Positions 20,505 through 32,245 of a DNA stretch of 64,000 nucleotides are shown piece after piece. This DNA comes from Marchantia polymorpha subsp. ruderalis (taxonomy: Eukaryota; Streptophyta; Marchantiopsida; Marchantiales; Marchantiaceae). The stretch spans positions 492,001 to 556,000 of the forward strand of contig AP031359.1 of the NCBI GenBank assembly GCA_037833965.1, given 5' to 3'. Numbering within the stretch: the stretch's first letter is position 1; each line of letters begins with the position of its first letter. The notes under the pieces were generated by a model. The model had not been told where the DNA came from and searched no databases. It was given only the letters and a program-made list of their open reading frames with translations. The position numbers and the translations under genes are program-made.

Positions 20505-23500
20505 TGTGATAGGTCAGTTTTTTTTTGTTTTTGGAAATAGAATAGTAGGTTAGAAATGAGGTCGGTTTTAACCTTTTCGAGTAGAAGTAATTAGATTATA
20601 ACATAATAGCTGTGTTATGGCGGAGAGGAGGTAGTAGTAATAATCCGGAGGGATCCTCAGACGCCGCGATGGCCTTCAGGAGGGTAGTGAGGTCTGAACC
20701 TGGAGGGATAGATCGGAAAGAAGGAAGACTTACCTTCCTTGTGTACCTAAACAGGTACTCGGGAGATGGTACTCAGCTGGCATACATGAGGACTCCGGAG
20801 CTTCACGGCCACAGAAACGGTGAAGGGCACCCGGAGACGTAAAAGATAGTGCCGCACGGGAAAGAATTTGAATGGCGGCACCTTCAATTCACACCCATGG
20901 AAAAGCGTTGAGACGGCGGGGTGTACCCAAGGAGCCGAGTGCTTGACTCTCGCATTCTACGAACACATTGAGACATCAAAGCGGGATAGAGGTGCGGGGA
21001 CGAGAAGAATGGGAACCAGCGATGGCGCAATCGATCAAATTGCATGCTCTACAAGTGCCCGAGGTTGGACTACGAGCTTATTGCCGCGATTTGATCCTTG
21101 TGAAGATGGATTTCCTGTTGTGGGGTTGGAATTGGACGAGCGACGCAATCATTCAGGAGTGAGACAACAATGGGTTGCCGAAGCCACCGGGCTATCGACG
21201 CCATCCCGATACTTGGCAAATCTGGGACTGGAAGAAGATCCTGGTTTGGTGCGCGGGTGACGACGGCGATCTTACATTTGATAGTGAGAGTGTCCGAGTA
21301 ACGAGAGACGAGGAACGAGCCTACGTTGACCTATTCAAGCATCCCCTCACCCGGAAGAATGGTTATCGCACAATGTGGTATCGTGATCAAACGGCGGAAC
21401 ATCGTGATGGCTTTGATGCAGATCCTTCGTCCCTCTCGACCAACCTATATGATGAATTGGCAGGTGGGATTCATCGAGAGAGCCTTGCGAGAAGATCGTA
21501 TACATTGGGCGCGCATCTTTTGGACAACCACCCGGCAGCACATCGGGCTGATTCAGGAAGGGTCCGCCTGTTATTTGTCCCCTTTTTTTTATTAACTTCT
21601 ACAGGGGTATGGGACTGTTGACCCCCGCAGATATTGAAGCCTTTCCAACACGAGAAGTACCGCGGGAAGGAGAAGAAGTGCTACTGACTAATGAGGTCAA
21701 CTCGGACCTTGAAGTCAAACCGCGGAATTCTCCCTAGCAAAGGAGAAAGCGGTCTCGAGGCCAGCAAGACTCACTGCCGAGGAAGAGACGAAGAATCGAT
21801 GAGGCTGCCGTAACAGAGAACCGGTTACGACGCACGGCTCTCATTGAGATGCGATCACCAGACTTTCAGGTCCGGTCGAAGATGAAGGCCAGGAGGTTGA
21901 TTTTGGAAGAGGATAATAGCATAGAGAGTAGGAGGGCTGCGTTGAGAGAACGTCATGTGCTGGAAGCAGGGCCAGCGGAGAGCGCAGCCAAAGAGAAGGA
22001 AAAATCGATGAGGAAGAAGTCCCGCATTATAGAAGAACGGTCGACGACTGCTGAACCACCGCAGGCTTCAAAGAAAGACAAGGGGAAGGCGATCTTGGTT
22101 GAGGAAGTTCCCTTGAGGCGAAATGAGGTCCCTGTGGAAAGTACACAGATGAAGGTTCCTCTGGAACAAGCCGCTGAGGTATTGACGATGTTCTCAGATA
22201 CTGAGGAGGATTCCGTGGCATTGGAGGAAGTTGCGGCGAAGGTTGTAGAAGACGTGGCAGCAGCCGAGAGTGGTCCGCAGAAGGTAGTCTCACCTCGGAC
22301 CTCCACGGACACAGTCATACTAGAGACGGGTGAGGAATCCTCAGCAGATGAGACAAAGTCGCCATTCCTGGGTGCCGCCGACTTGTTGAGTGTGCAGGTA
22401 CTTTCGTTGCTTCAGTACCTCGACCGGAAGCGGGAGAAGTATGCAAAGGGCCGCACCAATGAGTCCTATGTGGAGATAGTGCGTAACTGGATGTGGACCA
22501 AGGTGGCGGTGGCGGCGAGGTTGCCGCAAAGGAACGTAGGAGTCAGCCGACGGAAGCTAAGCACTTCAGAAGAGGTTGACTAAGGAAGTTGACAAGCGAA
22601 GAAAGGCGGAGCAAGTCGGTGAAGGTCTTTGCGAGAATGTGTAGAGAGCCAAGTGCGCAAGCGTGGACCTCCTGAAAAAGCTAGAGACCTGTAGGACCGC
22701 GTACGACGCCGAGTCATTGAAGGTGGATGAGTTGTCGGCTGCTGCGAAGGAGAGGGAGCAGGAGTACCAAACCGAGTTGGCGGTGAGGGCGAAGAAGTTG
22801 ACCGAGTATCAAGTTGCGCGGATCTTGGACTTAGAGCTGATCGAGAAGTTAGAAGCGCAGTGTGGTGAACTGAGGACGCAACGATCGCAAGCTGAGGAGC
22901 AGTAGTGCGAGGTAGAGGCGAAATTGATGGAGGCTGAGGGGAAGAATCGGTAGTTATCAGAGGAGACGTGTGATGCTTTAACTGCGAGAGTGGAGCGATG
23001 TTTTGCACGGGTATGTGTTGTGAAAGACCAAATATCATAACGGACTTCGGTTACGCGAGATTGAGCATCGTGCAGCCAAATTGATAGCGCAAAGCGGACG
23101 GAGGCATCGCTGGTTATCCAAGAAGCTCAAGTTGTATTTTACCAGATCGCGAGACGCAATAGCGAATCTGGAGTTTGAATTAGTAAACGTTTTGGGAAGA
23201 TTAGGTTTAGAGCGGAGGTTAGAGGGAGCGGCAACTGCTGACTCCGCAAGCGTAGGACTTGTTTGTTGCTCGCGCTAGAGCAGGTGACAGTTTTTGATAG
23301 TTAGAAATAAAGTAGTCCAAGGCATTCGCCTTGGGGAGTCTTTTCTCAATTTAATTTCTCAATTCGGACTTCTGTATTCTCTGCGTGTTTTGTGAGTTGA
23401 GTGTGTTAGTCACCGCGTGAACGGTACTTCGGTTTGACAAATTTACCGCATCCGAAGTAAGAGCCCCAATTTGAATGTTCTGAAATAGCGATTGGCTAGT

Positions 23501-23851
23501 GACAGGATTTAAGCAAATTCGTAATTGACAGCTGCCTGCAAGTCCTTTGAGTGTACTCCTTGGGAAATTTTCCCCCTGAATCTTAAGTTGAGGTTCTGAT
23601 CGACCTCTGAGTTTTGCAAATACTTGTTTCAAGTGTGTGTGTGTCTTATGCTGCATTGTGTGTCCTCCGAGTGACCTCCAAGTCAAACAACTGCTGTCAC
23701 TCCTATTTCTAGGAGTGACAGTAGCCTAAGAATTCCAACTCCTCAATAGAATGTTAAGAACATGATAATTGGTACTCATTGTGTTGTTTTTGTCCTCGTG
23801 GGATCAGATCTTTACCATTATGCTCCATTTTGGTATTAATCTGTCATTACA
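20505..23851 (+). mobile_element. A4: 3.35-kb solo LTR with exact CGCGC target duplication
   Basis: TGTGATAGGTCAG at 20,505 to CTGTCATTACA at 23,851, flanked by CGCGC at 20,500-20,504 and 23,852-23,856. It is inserted in the ORF of A3. It holds a leader (20,505-21,021), the ORF (21,022-23,278), AATAAA and hairpin (23,306-23,334) and a U5-like region to the end. The exact duplication and readable ORF suggest a younger insertion than its host copy. Confidence 0.88.
21022..23278 (+). pseudogene. LTR-borne ORF of A4
   Basis: Start at ATG 21,022 (MAQSIKLHALQVPEVGLRAY), conserved with A5 at 26,369. Blocks: VKMDFLLWGWNWTSDAIIQE, WQIWDWKKILVWCAGDDGDL, LTFDSESVRVTRDEE, MNWQVGFIERALREDRIHW, FYRGMGLLTPADIEAFP. 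After a stop near 21,737 comes an open 244-codon frame (21,849-22,583), with acidic low-complexity sequence and then LLQYLDRKREKYAKG and SYVEIVRNWMW. The coiled coil at 22,663-22,905 has a TAG at 22,903. The terminal stretch 23,081-23,278 ends NVLGRLGLERRLEG. Frame changes and four or more stops break it. About 740 residues. The function is unknown; it is the same family as the other LTR ORFs here. Confidence 0.75.
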
Positions 23852-25860
23852 CGCGCTCTGGCAAGAATGGATATCAAACCATTGGATACCACGATCGTTT
23901 CAGGAGGAATGTGGCAATGGCGTTGATGCAAATCCTTTGACCTTCTTGGACCATGTACATGATGACTTGGCAGGTCGGGTTTGTGGAACGGCCACTGCAA
24001 GGAGATCGCATTCATTGGGCATGAAACTTCTAGACTGCTACCTGACAAAACGTTAGAATAATTCCGGAAGGATTAGCCAATTACCTATCCATGTTTTTGA
24101 TTAATTTCTATAGGGGGATGGGGCTGTTAAATGATGCAGAGAGGAGGGAGTTTCCAATGCAAACTTACGCGCAGGATGGAAAAGAGGTTCTAAGTACCAA
24201 TGAGGTCTATACAAATCCAAAGAACGAGCAGATTAATTTGCCTCTGGGGAGAACATAGCGACCCTAGGACAGACGAGACGAGAGGCCACGGAAGAGAAGG
24301 AAGCTTCAAGAGATCGTAGTGACCAAAGAGCGTGAGCGCACGATTGTTTCCACCAAGTTCAGATCGCCTAACGCTCGGGCTAGGATGAAGGTGAAAGCAA
24401 GACGATTGATATTAGAGGTTGATAGCAGCACGGAGAGCAATGCTGCTGCATCACAAGGTCGTCTCGATCTAGAAGCGAGAACGTAGTTGAACGTAGAGAC
24501 TGATGTGAGTGAGAAGGAAGTGCCTTTGAAGAAAAACCTGCAGACTTTTGCGGTGGGTCCTACGCAAGTAGTGACACGGCTGGGTCACAAGGAAGGAGAA
24601 AGGAAATGCTTTTATGATGAAGGAAGTAACCACAGAATGGGATTAGGTTCCTTCGGCGGAAGCAAGGGTAAGAGCACCTTTGAAGAGGCCGACAGAAGTA
24701 CTGACAATATCATCGGACATAGAGGAGAACCCTATGGCCATGGAGAAGATAGTAGAGAAGGTAGTGGAAGGCGTAGTAGGAGAGACTATTGCAAAGCAGC
24801 CGGTGGCGTCAATTCGGACGGCCACAGGGACGGTTATATTGAAAACAGGCAAGTAGCTTTTGGCGGAGGAGATATAGTCAGAAGGAGTCAATGCCGCGGA
24901 TGTGTTGTGTGGATAGGTGATCCCGCTACTCTGGTATCTTGACAATAAGCTTGGAAAGTATGCAGATACCACCAACATCAGATCTTACGTGGAGTTATTG
25001 CGTAATAGGACGCGAGCAAATGTGGCAACAACTTCCGTAGCAGTAGAGAAGGAGCGGCAGTTGCAGGAGGCAGAGGCGAAGTACGAGGTACTTTGGAAAA
25101 GATTGGCCAAAGAAGTAGAGTTGTGGAGGTCTTCGGAAAAAAACCTTTGAGGGTCTGCGGGCTAACATTGAGGTCACTAGATGTGTGACAGTTGATCTTT
25201 GGGATAAACTGGAGGCGTCTCGGATAGCTTTTAACAAGGAGTCGAGAAGAGTAGACGAATTGACTGCGGATTTGGCAAAGAAGGATCAGGCTCACGCAGA
25301 CAAGGTGCCAGCGAAGAAGAAGACTCTGGCAGAGTGGGAGGCTACTAGGACCTCGGACGAGGAACGGATAGAGAAATTGTAGGTCCAATGCAATGAGATG
25401 AGATCTTAGCGGTCGCAGGCTGAGGAGCAGTTTTGTGAGATGAAGGCAAAACTATCAGAGGCGAAGGAGAAGTATCGACAGTTAGCGGAGCAGACAAACG
25501 ATGCCTTGACCAAGAAGATGAGACGGTGTCTACGAGAATTTGTATTATGGCAGGTCAAGACGCAGAAGTGGTTGCAGTTACAAGATTTGTAGAGTCATCC
25601 GACCGCAATGATAGTGTGTAGTGTTAGTGGGCAGCGTTAGTTAGCTATAAGTTAGATGTGTTTCTTACATGTTTGTGCGAGGCGATGTCAAACTTGGAGT
25701 TGGAGCTGATAGCTGTTTTGCGTAGGTTAGGTTTAGATCGGAAGTCGGATAGCAAAGCAACATCCGACTCCCCGGACGTTATGCCTGTTAGGAGTTCGCA
25801 CCAGAGCGAGTGACATCTCAAAGTGTTAATTAGGAATAAAGGAGCCCAAGGCTCTGGCCT

Positions 25861-28800
25861 TGTGATAGGTCAGTTTTTTCGTTTTTTTGGAATTAGAATA
25901 GAAGGTTGGGAAATTGCGGTCGGTTTTAACCTTTGAGAGTAGAAGTAATTAGATTTGAGTAGAATAGCAGCATAACGGTGTAGATGAGGTAGTAGTAGTA
26001 CTGTAGAGGGAACCTCAGACGTTGCGTTGGCCCTTAGGAGGGCAGTGAGGTCCAAACCTGTGAGGACAGGTGAAAAACTACCTCACTTGAGTACCCAGAC
26101 AGGTACTCGGGGGAAGGATACTCAACCAGTGTACGTGATGACATTGAAGCTACATGGTCACAAAGCGGTGAAGGATATCCGATACGTAAAAGATAGTGCC
26201 GCCCGGGAAAGAATTCGAATGGCGGCACCTTCAATTCGCACGCATGGGAGACCGTTGCGACGGTGGGAATTACCCAAGGAGTTGGGTGCTCGTCGCTCGC
26301 ATTTCACGAACACATTGAGACATCGACGCAAGACAGAGGCGCGCGGACGAGAAGAGTGAGAATTAGCGATGGCGCGGCCTATCAAACTCCACGCTCTACG
26401 AGTGCCCGAGGTTGGCTTACGGGCTTATCGTCGTGATTTGATCTTGGTGAAGATGGATTTCTTATTGTGGGGATGGAATTGGACGAGCGACGCGATCATA
26501 CAGGAATCGGACAACAATGGGTTGCCGAAACTGCCAGGCCATCGAGGCCATCTCAACACTTGGGAAATCTAGGACTTGAAGAAGGTCTTGGGACAATGCG
26601 CAAGTGACGACGACAATCTCACATTCGATAGCGAGAGTGTTCCAGTGACGAGAGAAGAGGAAAGAGCTTACGTCGACCTGTTCAAGCATCCCCGCACTGG
26701 GAAGAATGGATACGGCACAGTATGGTATGGGAATCGAATGCGGCTGAACATTGCGATGGGTTTTATGCAAATCTTTTGGCCACAGCAACCCACTTACATG
26801 ATGACTTGGTAGGTAGGGTTCATCGAGAGAGCTTTGCACATAGATCGTATTCACTAGGCGTGGATTTTCTGGACTATAATCCGACAGCACATTGGGTTAC
26901 TCGGAGGAGGGTCGTCTTGTTACTTGTCCCCGTTTTTGATCAATTTCTATAAGGGCATGAACTTGTTGACTGCTGAAAGGAGCAGAGCGTTTCCGATGCG
27001 GAATGTTGAGAAGGAAGGAGAGGAGGTAGTGTTAGCCAACGAGGTCAATTTGGACCTGGAAGGCGAACCACGGAGCTCTCCTCAGCAGAGGAGGAAGTGA
27101 CCTTGAGGTCGGCAGGACTCGCAGCTCGAGGAAGAAGCGTTGAATCGACGAGGCTGCAGTAGAAGAGGAGCGGTTACAGCGCACTGCCCTCATTGCAATG
27201 CGAACACCCGACTTAGGGCCCGGTCGAAGATGAGGCCAAGAGGTTGGTCCTTGAGAAAGATAGTTGTCCCGAGAGTAGGAGGACAGTGAGGAAGGACTGT
27301 CCAAGTCAAGAAGCAAGGCCAGTGGAGAAAGCGGCCAGGGGAAAGGAAGAGCCGACAAGGAAGAAGTCATGCTCCGAAGAAGACCGTCGACCTCTATCAA
27401 GAAGTCGCAGGCTTCAAGGAGAGATAAAGGGAAAGCCATTTTGTCTGAGGATGTTCCCTTGAAGCGGAGAGATGTTCGTGTGGAGAGAACCCGGCAGAAG
27501 GAACCTCGGGACCAGGCCGCTGAGGTCTTAACGGTGTTCTCGGATACTGAGGAGGACCCGGTGGCGTTAGAAGAAGTCGCAACAAAGGCCGTGGAAGACG
27601 TGGTAGCAGCCGAGAGTGAACCGCAGAAGATGACCTCACCTCGGATTCTCAACGGACACCATCATATTGGAGAAGGGTGAGGAATCCTCAGCAGAGGAGA
27701 CACAGTCGCCAGCCTTGGATGCCGTCGATGTGTTGAGTGTGCAGGTACTACCGTTGCTCCAGTACCTCGACCGGAAGTGGGAGAAGTACGCAGAGGGCAA
27801 TCCCCGTGAATCCTACGTGGGGATAGTGCGCAATCAAACGCGAATTAAGCGAGAATAGGCTGTTGAGGTTGCTACTAAGGAACAAATAAGTCAGCCAACG
27901 GAAGCGAAGTACCAGGCACTTCAGAGGAAGATGACTGAGGAAGTTCAGAAGTGACGGAAGGCAGAGCAAGCCGGTGACAGTCTTCGTAGGGATGTGGAGA
28001 GAGCTAAGTGCGCCAGCGTGGACCTACAGAAGAGGTTGGAAGCCTTCAGAACCGCGTACGACGCTGAAGCCTTAAAGGTAGATGAGTTGCAGGCTGCCGC
28101 GGAGGAAGCGAAGCGAGAGTACCAAACCAAGTTGGCGGTAAAGGCGAAGAAGCTATCCGAGTACGAAGCTGCGCGGATTGCGGATCTGGAGTTAATTGAG
28201 AAATTGAAGACGTAGTGTGACGAGTTGAAGACGCAACGGTTGTAAGCTGAAGAGCAGTTATGCGAGGTGGAAGCAAAATTGACGGAGGCCGAAGGGAGAA
28301 ATTGGCAGTTATCGGAAGAGAAGCGTGAAGCCTTAACTGCGAGAGTGGAGCAATGTTTGCGCGGGTATGCGTTGTGGCAAATCGAATCTCACAACGGGCT
28401 TCGGTTACGTGAAATTGAACATCGCGCTGCCGAGTTGATCACAAGGAGCGGACAAAGGCACTGTCGGCTGTCCAAGAGGCTAGAATTGTATCTTACCACG
28501 CGCTACGACGCGGTAGCAAAGTTAGAGGTAGAATTAGTAGGCATTTTGAAAAGATTAGGTTTAGAGCGGAGGTTGGAGGGAGCGGCAACTGCCGACTCCG
28601 AAGGCGTAGGACCTGTTCGATGCTCGCACCACAGCTGATGACAGTTTTTGGTAGTTAGGAATAAAGTAGTCCAAGGCGTTGGCCTTGGGGTCATTTCTCA
28701 ATTTAGTTTCTCAGTTTGGACTTCTGTATTCTCTGCGCGTTTTGTGAGTTGAGTGTGTTGTTCACCGCGTAAGAGTGACTTCGGTTTGACGAAGATACCA

Positions 28801-29196
28801 CATCCGAAGTAGGAGCCCCAATTTGAATGTTCTGAAATAGCGTCTGGCTAGTGACAAGATTTAAGCAAATTCGTAATTGGCTGCTAGCTACAGGTCCTCT
28901 GAGTGTACTCCTTGGGAAATTTTCCCCTTGAATTTTACGTTGAGGTCCTAATCGACCTCTGAGTTTTGCATTTACTTGTTTCAGGTGTGTTTGTGTGTAT
29001 AACGCTGCATTGTGTGTCCTCCGAGTGATCTCCGAGTCAAACACCTGCAGTATTTCTGGGAGTGACAGTAGCCTAAGAATTCAAACTCCAATAGACTATT
29101 AAGAACGTGACAATTGGTACTCTTTGTGTTGTTTCTGTCCTCGTGCGATTGGATCTTTACCATTATGCTCCATTTTGATATTTATCTGTCATTACA
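25861..29196 (+). mobile_element. A5: 3.34-kb solo LTR with exact GGCCT target duplication
   Basis: TGTGATAGGTCAG at 25,861 to CTGTCATTACA at 29,196, flanked by GGCCT at 25,856-25,860 and 29,197-29,201. It landed in the hairpin just after the AATAAA of A3. Close relative of A4 (same start, same ORF start, same end). It holds a leader at 25,861-26,368 and a non-coding tail at 28,639-29,196. Confidence 0.88.
26369..28637 (+). pseudogene. LTR-borne ORF of A5
   Basis: Start at ATG 26,369 (MARPIKLHALRVPEVGLRAY). The N-terminal domain runs with one stop at 26,570: VKMDFLLWGWNWTSDAIIQE, LTFDSESVPVTREEE, then a VGFIERAL block after a stop at 26,810. The centre (27,369-27,680) is acidic: VFSDTEEDPVALEEVATKA. 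Next come LLQYLDRKWEKYAEG and SYVGIVRNQTR (27,667-27,858). The coiled coil follows at 27,994-28,215, and the tail at 28,267-28,638 carries CLRGYALWQIESHNGLRLRE and ILKRLGLERRLEG. It is the best preserved C terminus in family A. It shares its motifs with A4 almost throughout, so the two derive from one recent source. Confidence 0.75.
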
Positions 29197-29715
29197 GGCC
29201 TCGAGAGGAATTTTGATTTTAGTTTTCTTGGTTTTGAACATGCATTCTCCGCGCGTCCGTGTATTGACAGTTTTGTCACCGCGTGAGAGGTACTTAGGTC
29301 TGTCAAAGATACCGCATCCAAGGTAGTAGCCCAATTCAAATATTCTGAGTAGTAGTTGGCTAGATCATGAATTAAGCAAGTTTGCAATTGGAAGCTCCGG
29401 GCAGTTCTTGAGTGTACTCTTCAGGAATTCCCCCCCCCCCTTGAATACTAAGACTAGGTCGCAATCGACCTCTGTGATGCTGGATTGGAGAATTTCAGGA
29501 TTGATGTGTGATTTACGCTGCATTGTGTTTCCTTCGGATCTAGCACCTGCATTATTTTTGGGACTGACAACTGCCTGAGAATTCAAACTCCTTAGTAGAC
29601 TGTTAAACACGTGACACTTCTTACTCTTTGTGTTGTTTCAATCCTCGTGGGATCGGATCTTTACCATTATGTAGCAGTTTGGTATTTATCTGTCATTACA
29701 TAGATAATTTTCTTT

Positions 29716-29733
29716 TGGCGCCGTTGCTGGGAA
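29716..29733 (+). promoter_or_regulatory. Primer-binding site (tRNA-Asp type) of A3
   Basis: TGGCGCCGTTGCTGGGAA, 15 bases after the LTR end at 29,700. It matches the complement of the tRNA-Asp 3' end (TGGCGCCGTTGCCGGGGA) except at two bases. This shows that the preceding sequence is a 5' LTR. Confidence 0.8.
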
Positions 29734-30070
29734 CAAAGCGTCAACACAAGAGCACGTGTGCAGAGATGCACAATGAATGTCGACGGGAGATGACCCTAAT
29801 GAAGTAAGCAAGGGAATTGCTCGGTACAACCGTCGACGTAACGAGAAGGCGATCCTGCTTGTACCACTACCTGAACGAGAACGAAGAAAAGAGAAGGGGA
29901 AAGGGAAGAAGAAGCAAGGGAGGTTCTGGTGACCGCACTCCCTCAGGGTATTCAAACAGCGGGTCTGATAGCACATGAAGCTTCTCTTTGAGAGAGATTG
30001 GCTACGACACCGAGCAGCACGTATATCCAACCTCCTGAGAAAACGCCTACTACAACTGCTTGACGTTGTC
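29734..30070 (+). pseudogene. Leader and Gag start of the A3 internal region
   Basis: Homologous to 48,507-48,800 of the near-complete element. Shared blocks include AAAGCGTCAACAC against CAGAGCGTCAACACC, ATGCACAATGAATGTCGAC and the Lys/Arg-rich stretch near 29,880. The similarity ends near 30,050-30,070. There the sequence jumps into a family-A ORF centre, so the whole pol and the LTR start have been lost by deletion. Confidence 0.6.
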
Positions 30071-31007
30071 CTCCGGGCCAACCACTCGTGTACACACCTT
30101 TAGGTAAGGTGTATTCGGAGGTACCCGTGGAGTTAGCAGACACGGCGGAGGACCCCAATTCGCTGGAAGAACTTGTAGATTGTTTAGTGAAAGATGTGGG
30201 GAAAACTATGACGGAGTAACAACCGATGCTTTCGGGTTAGGTGTCTTCCAGTATAGTCAATTTGGACTGTGGCGAAGAATCTTTGGCCGAAGAACCCAAG
30301 TTGGTCAAACTTAGTGCAACAAACATGTTTGACGAGCGAGTGATTCCCTTGCTAAGATATTTGGATGGGAAGATGGTGAAGTACAACAAGCCAACAATAG
30401 CGGGATCCTACATTGAATTAGTACGTAGTAGAATACGAACGAAGGTGACAGCATCTGCGGCGGTAGCCAAAAGAGAGGTGAGCTTAAACTCTGAGTGCGC
30501 GACTGTGAAGGCTACCTTGCTAGAGCGGGAGAAGCGACTGCAACAAACAGAGTTAGAGTGTGCAAAACTTCAAAAGAGTTTGGCAGCGGAGAAGGATCTT
30601 TGTGCAAAGTCAGAGCTTGAGTGCACGAGCCTTTGTGTTGACATCGACAATGCGTGGACGGTGACAGTAGATCTTTGGGACAGATTGGAGGCGTCTAGAG
30701 TGACATTCAATGAGAAATCTCGTCGCGTGGATGAGCTGATAACGGATATGGCAACGCGCAATCAATTGCACGCAGTAGAATTGGCGGCAAAGGCGAAGAA
30801 GTTGGCGGATTGCGAAGCTGCTAGGTCTTTGGAGTTGGAGCAGAGGAAGAGGTTGGATGCAGATTGTAACAAGATGCAATCTTAACTATCAGTAGTTAAT
30901 CTCGGCCGAAGCAAGATTGCTAGAGACGGAGGCAAAGAACCAGTAGTTAGTGGGGCAGACGGATGCGGCACTGTGCGTAAAGGTAAATTAATGCCTTCGT
31001 TATTTGG
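30071..31007 (+). pseudogene. Family-A ORF, coiled-coil part
   Basis: Open at 30,241-30,885, with acidic lead-in EESLAEEPKLVKLS, signature LLRYLDGKMVKYNKP and SYIELVRSRIRTKV, then about 140 residues of coiled coil with a repeated AKKLADCEAARSLELEQ-type block. A stop at 30,883 precedes weak homology to 31,007, where a minus-strand element begins. It could be the remains of the 3' LTR of A3 or an independent copy. Confidence 0.65.
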
Positions 31008-32245
31008 TGTGATAACAAACAAATACCAAAATGGAGCATAATTGTACAGATTTTTTCCCAGAGGAACAAAAACAATATCAAAGAGTCAAGAACTGTCACT
31101 AATTAACATTTTATTGAGGAAATTTACTTCTCAAGCACATGTCACTCCCAGAAAACACTTCTCAATTACGGCCAAAGGCCCGTAGAGCAGAGTATAATCA
31201 CACACACAACGTGAAAATTGTCCAATCAAAGCCTACAAGAATCACACCCAATCCTGCACTCAATATTTAGGGAAAACTTTTTAAAAATTACACTCTCAAC
31301 CAACTACTCCGAATACTCAAATTTGAACTTGCTTAAATCCCGAATGACCCCAGGCACATTCAAAACATTTGAATCAGACATCCGTGACTTCAGATTTGAT
31401 ATCTTCCACAATCTTAAGCGCATCATGCACAGTGATAGACACATACAAACTCACGAACGCGCACGATAGACACAGATTGATGTCCAAGACAAGTCAATTG
31501 ACAGAAAAGCCCCCCAAGGTCAGAGCCTTGGGACTCTTTTTTCACAACAAAAACCTAGACAATTTAGCCGCTTGAGGCAAACCACCATCAGATGTGAAAT
31601 CAGCCGACGTAGCAGTTTCTACGTTCGCAGAGCTTTCGTCTTCTCCTAGCCTACGCAAAACGCCTAAATTCTCTAACTCTAAGTTCTTCCTCGCTTCTTC
31701 CAACCCGGAAGAGAAAAAATTCACTAATCTAACCAACTTGTCGGTGCACGACGGTTTTGCTGGCCTTGAATTCCCTCAATCGCCGCTCCAGCATGTCCAA
31801 TTTTGTCCATTTCAGGGTTGGATTTTCCACTCGATGAAATCGCGCAAGCACCTCTCAATTCGCAAACGCAAACTGTCAATCGTCTGCTCATTCAACTGTC
31901 AACCGTCAATTCTACCGCTTCCGCTCTGGTCTGCGACATCGCTATTTGCCCCTCAACCGTCTTCACATAGGTTTGCAATTGATTGCAATCTGCATCCAAC
32001 TTTACTCTACATTCAACCTCCAAAGACTTGAGAGTCTTACATTCAGTCAATCTCTTCGCCCAACTAGCCAATTTGGCCTTGGGCTTCTGTGTCTGCTCCG
32101 CCAAACTCCCCGTTAGCTCATTCACGCGTTGCAGCTCCTCATTGTGCGCTTTAGTTTGTGCCACGATTCTTTCCAAAGTTCCATCATCTCTGTTTTCATC
32201 GTCAAAAGCCTTTGGTTCTCAGATTTCCTCCTATACATAGTTTGA
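31008..32245 (-). mobile_element. A9: minus-strand family-A LTR, 5'-truncated
   Basis: On + it begins TGTGATAACAAACAAATACC, the reverse complement of the family-A 3' terminus. The first 530 bases are the non-coding U5-like end. The CCCAAGG-type hairpin is at about 31,503-31,540. The ORF remnant on minus (32,240-31,542) has a coiled coil with AKLASWAKRLTECKTLKSLE and a tail NFFSSGLEEARKNLE, GVLRRLGEDES. The upstream part of the element is missing beyond about 32,245. Confidence 0.65.

Larger units (their letters stand above)
20120..25816 (+). pseudogene. LTR-borne ORF of A3, split by A4
   Basis: N-terminal part 20,120-20,504: FLLWGWN block near 20,270, then WQIWDWAKVFGSC and LTFDSESVKVMRAE, ending at Asn-Pro-Arg where A4 inserted. 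It resumes at 23,852 with MTWQVGFVERPLQGDRIHW-type residues, MFLINFYRGMGLL, then acidic and Lys-rich segments. The coiled coil (24,917-25,570) carries YLDNKLGKYA and SYVELLRNRTR. The frame end near 25,814 has AVLRRLGLDRKSD and a TGA. Many stops and shifts occur. The 24,240-24,900 centre is mostly unreadable. Confidence 0.65.
19637..29700 (+). mobile_element. A3: family-A 5' LTR, interrupted by A4 and A5
   Basis: Begins TGTGGTAGTGCAG at 19,637 and ends TCTGTCATTACA at 29,700. It is followed 15 bases later by a tRNA-Asp-type primer-binding site, so this copy is a 5' LTR. Removing A4 (20,505-23,851) and A5 (25,861-29,196) leaves about 3.38 kb, the size of the solo copies. It contains the same ORF, so the ORF lies within the LTR. 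The 19,637-20,119 part is leader with no gene. The 29,197-29,700 part is the U5-like end and includes an 11-base C run at 29,430-29,440. Confidence 0.75.

Noticed and set aside
29716-29733. A tRNA-Asp gene
   Set aside because: Only the 18 bases complementary to the tRNA 3' end are present, as expected for a primer-binding site.
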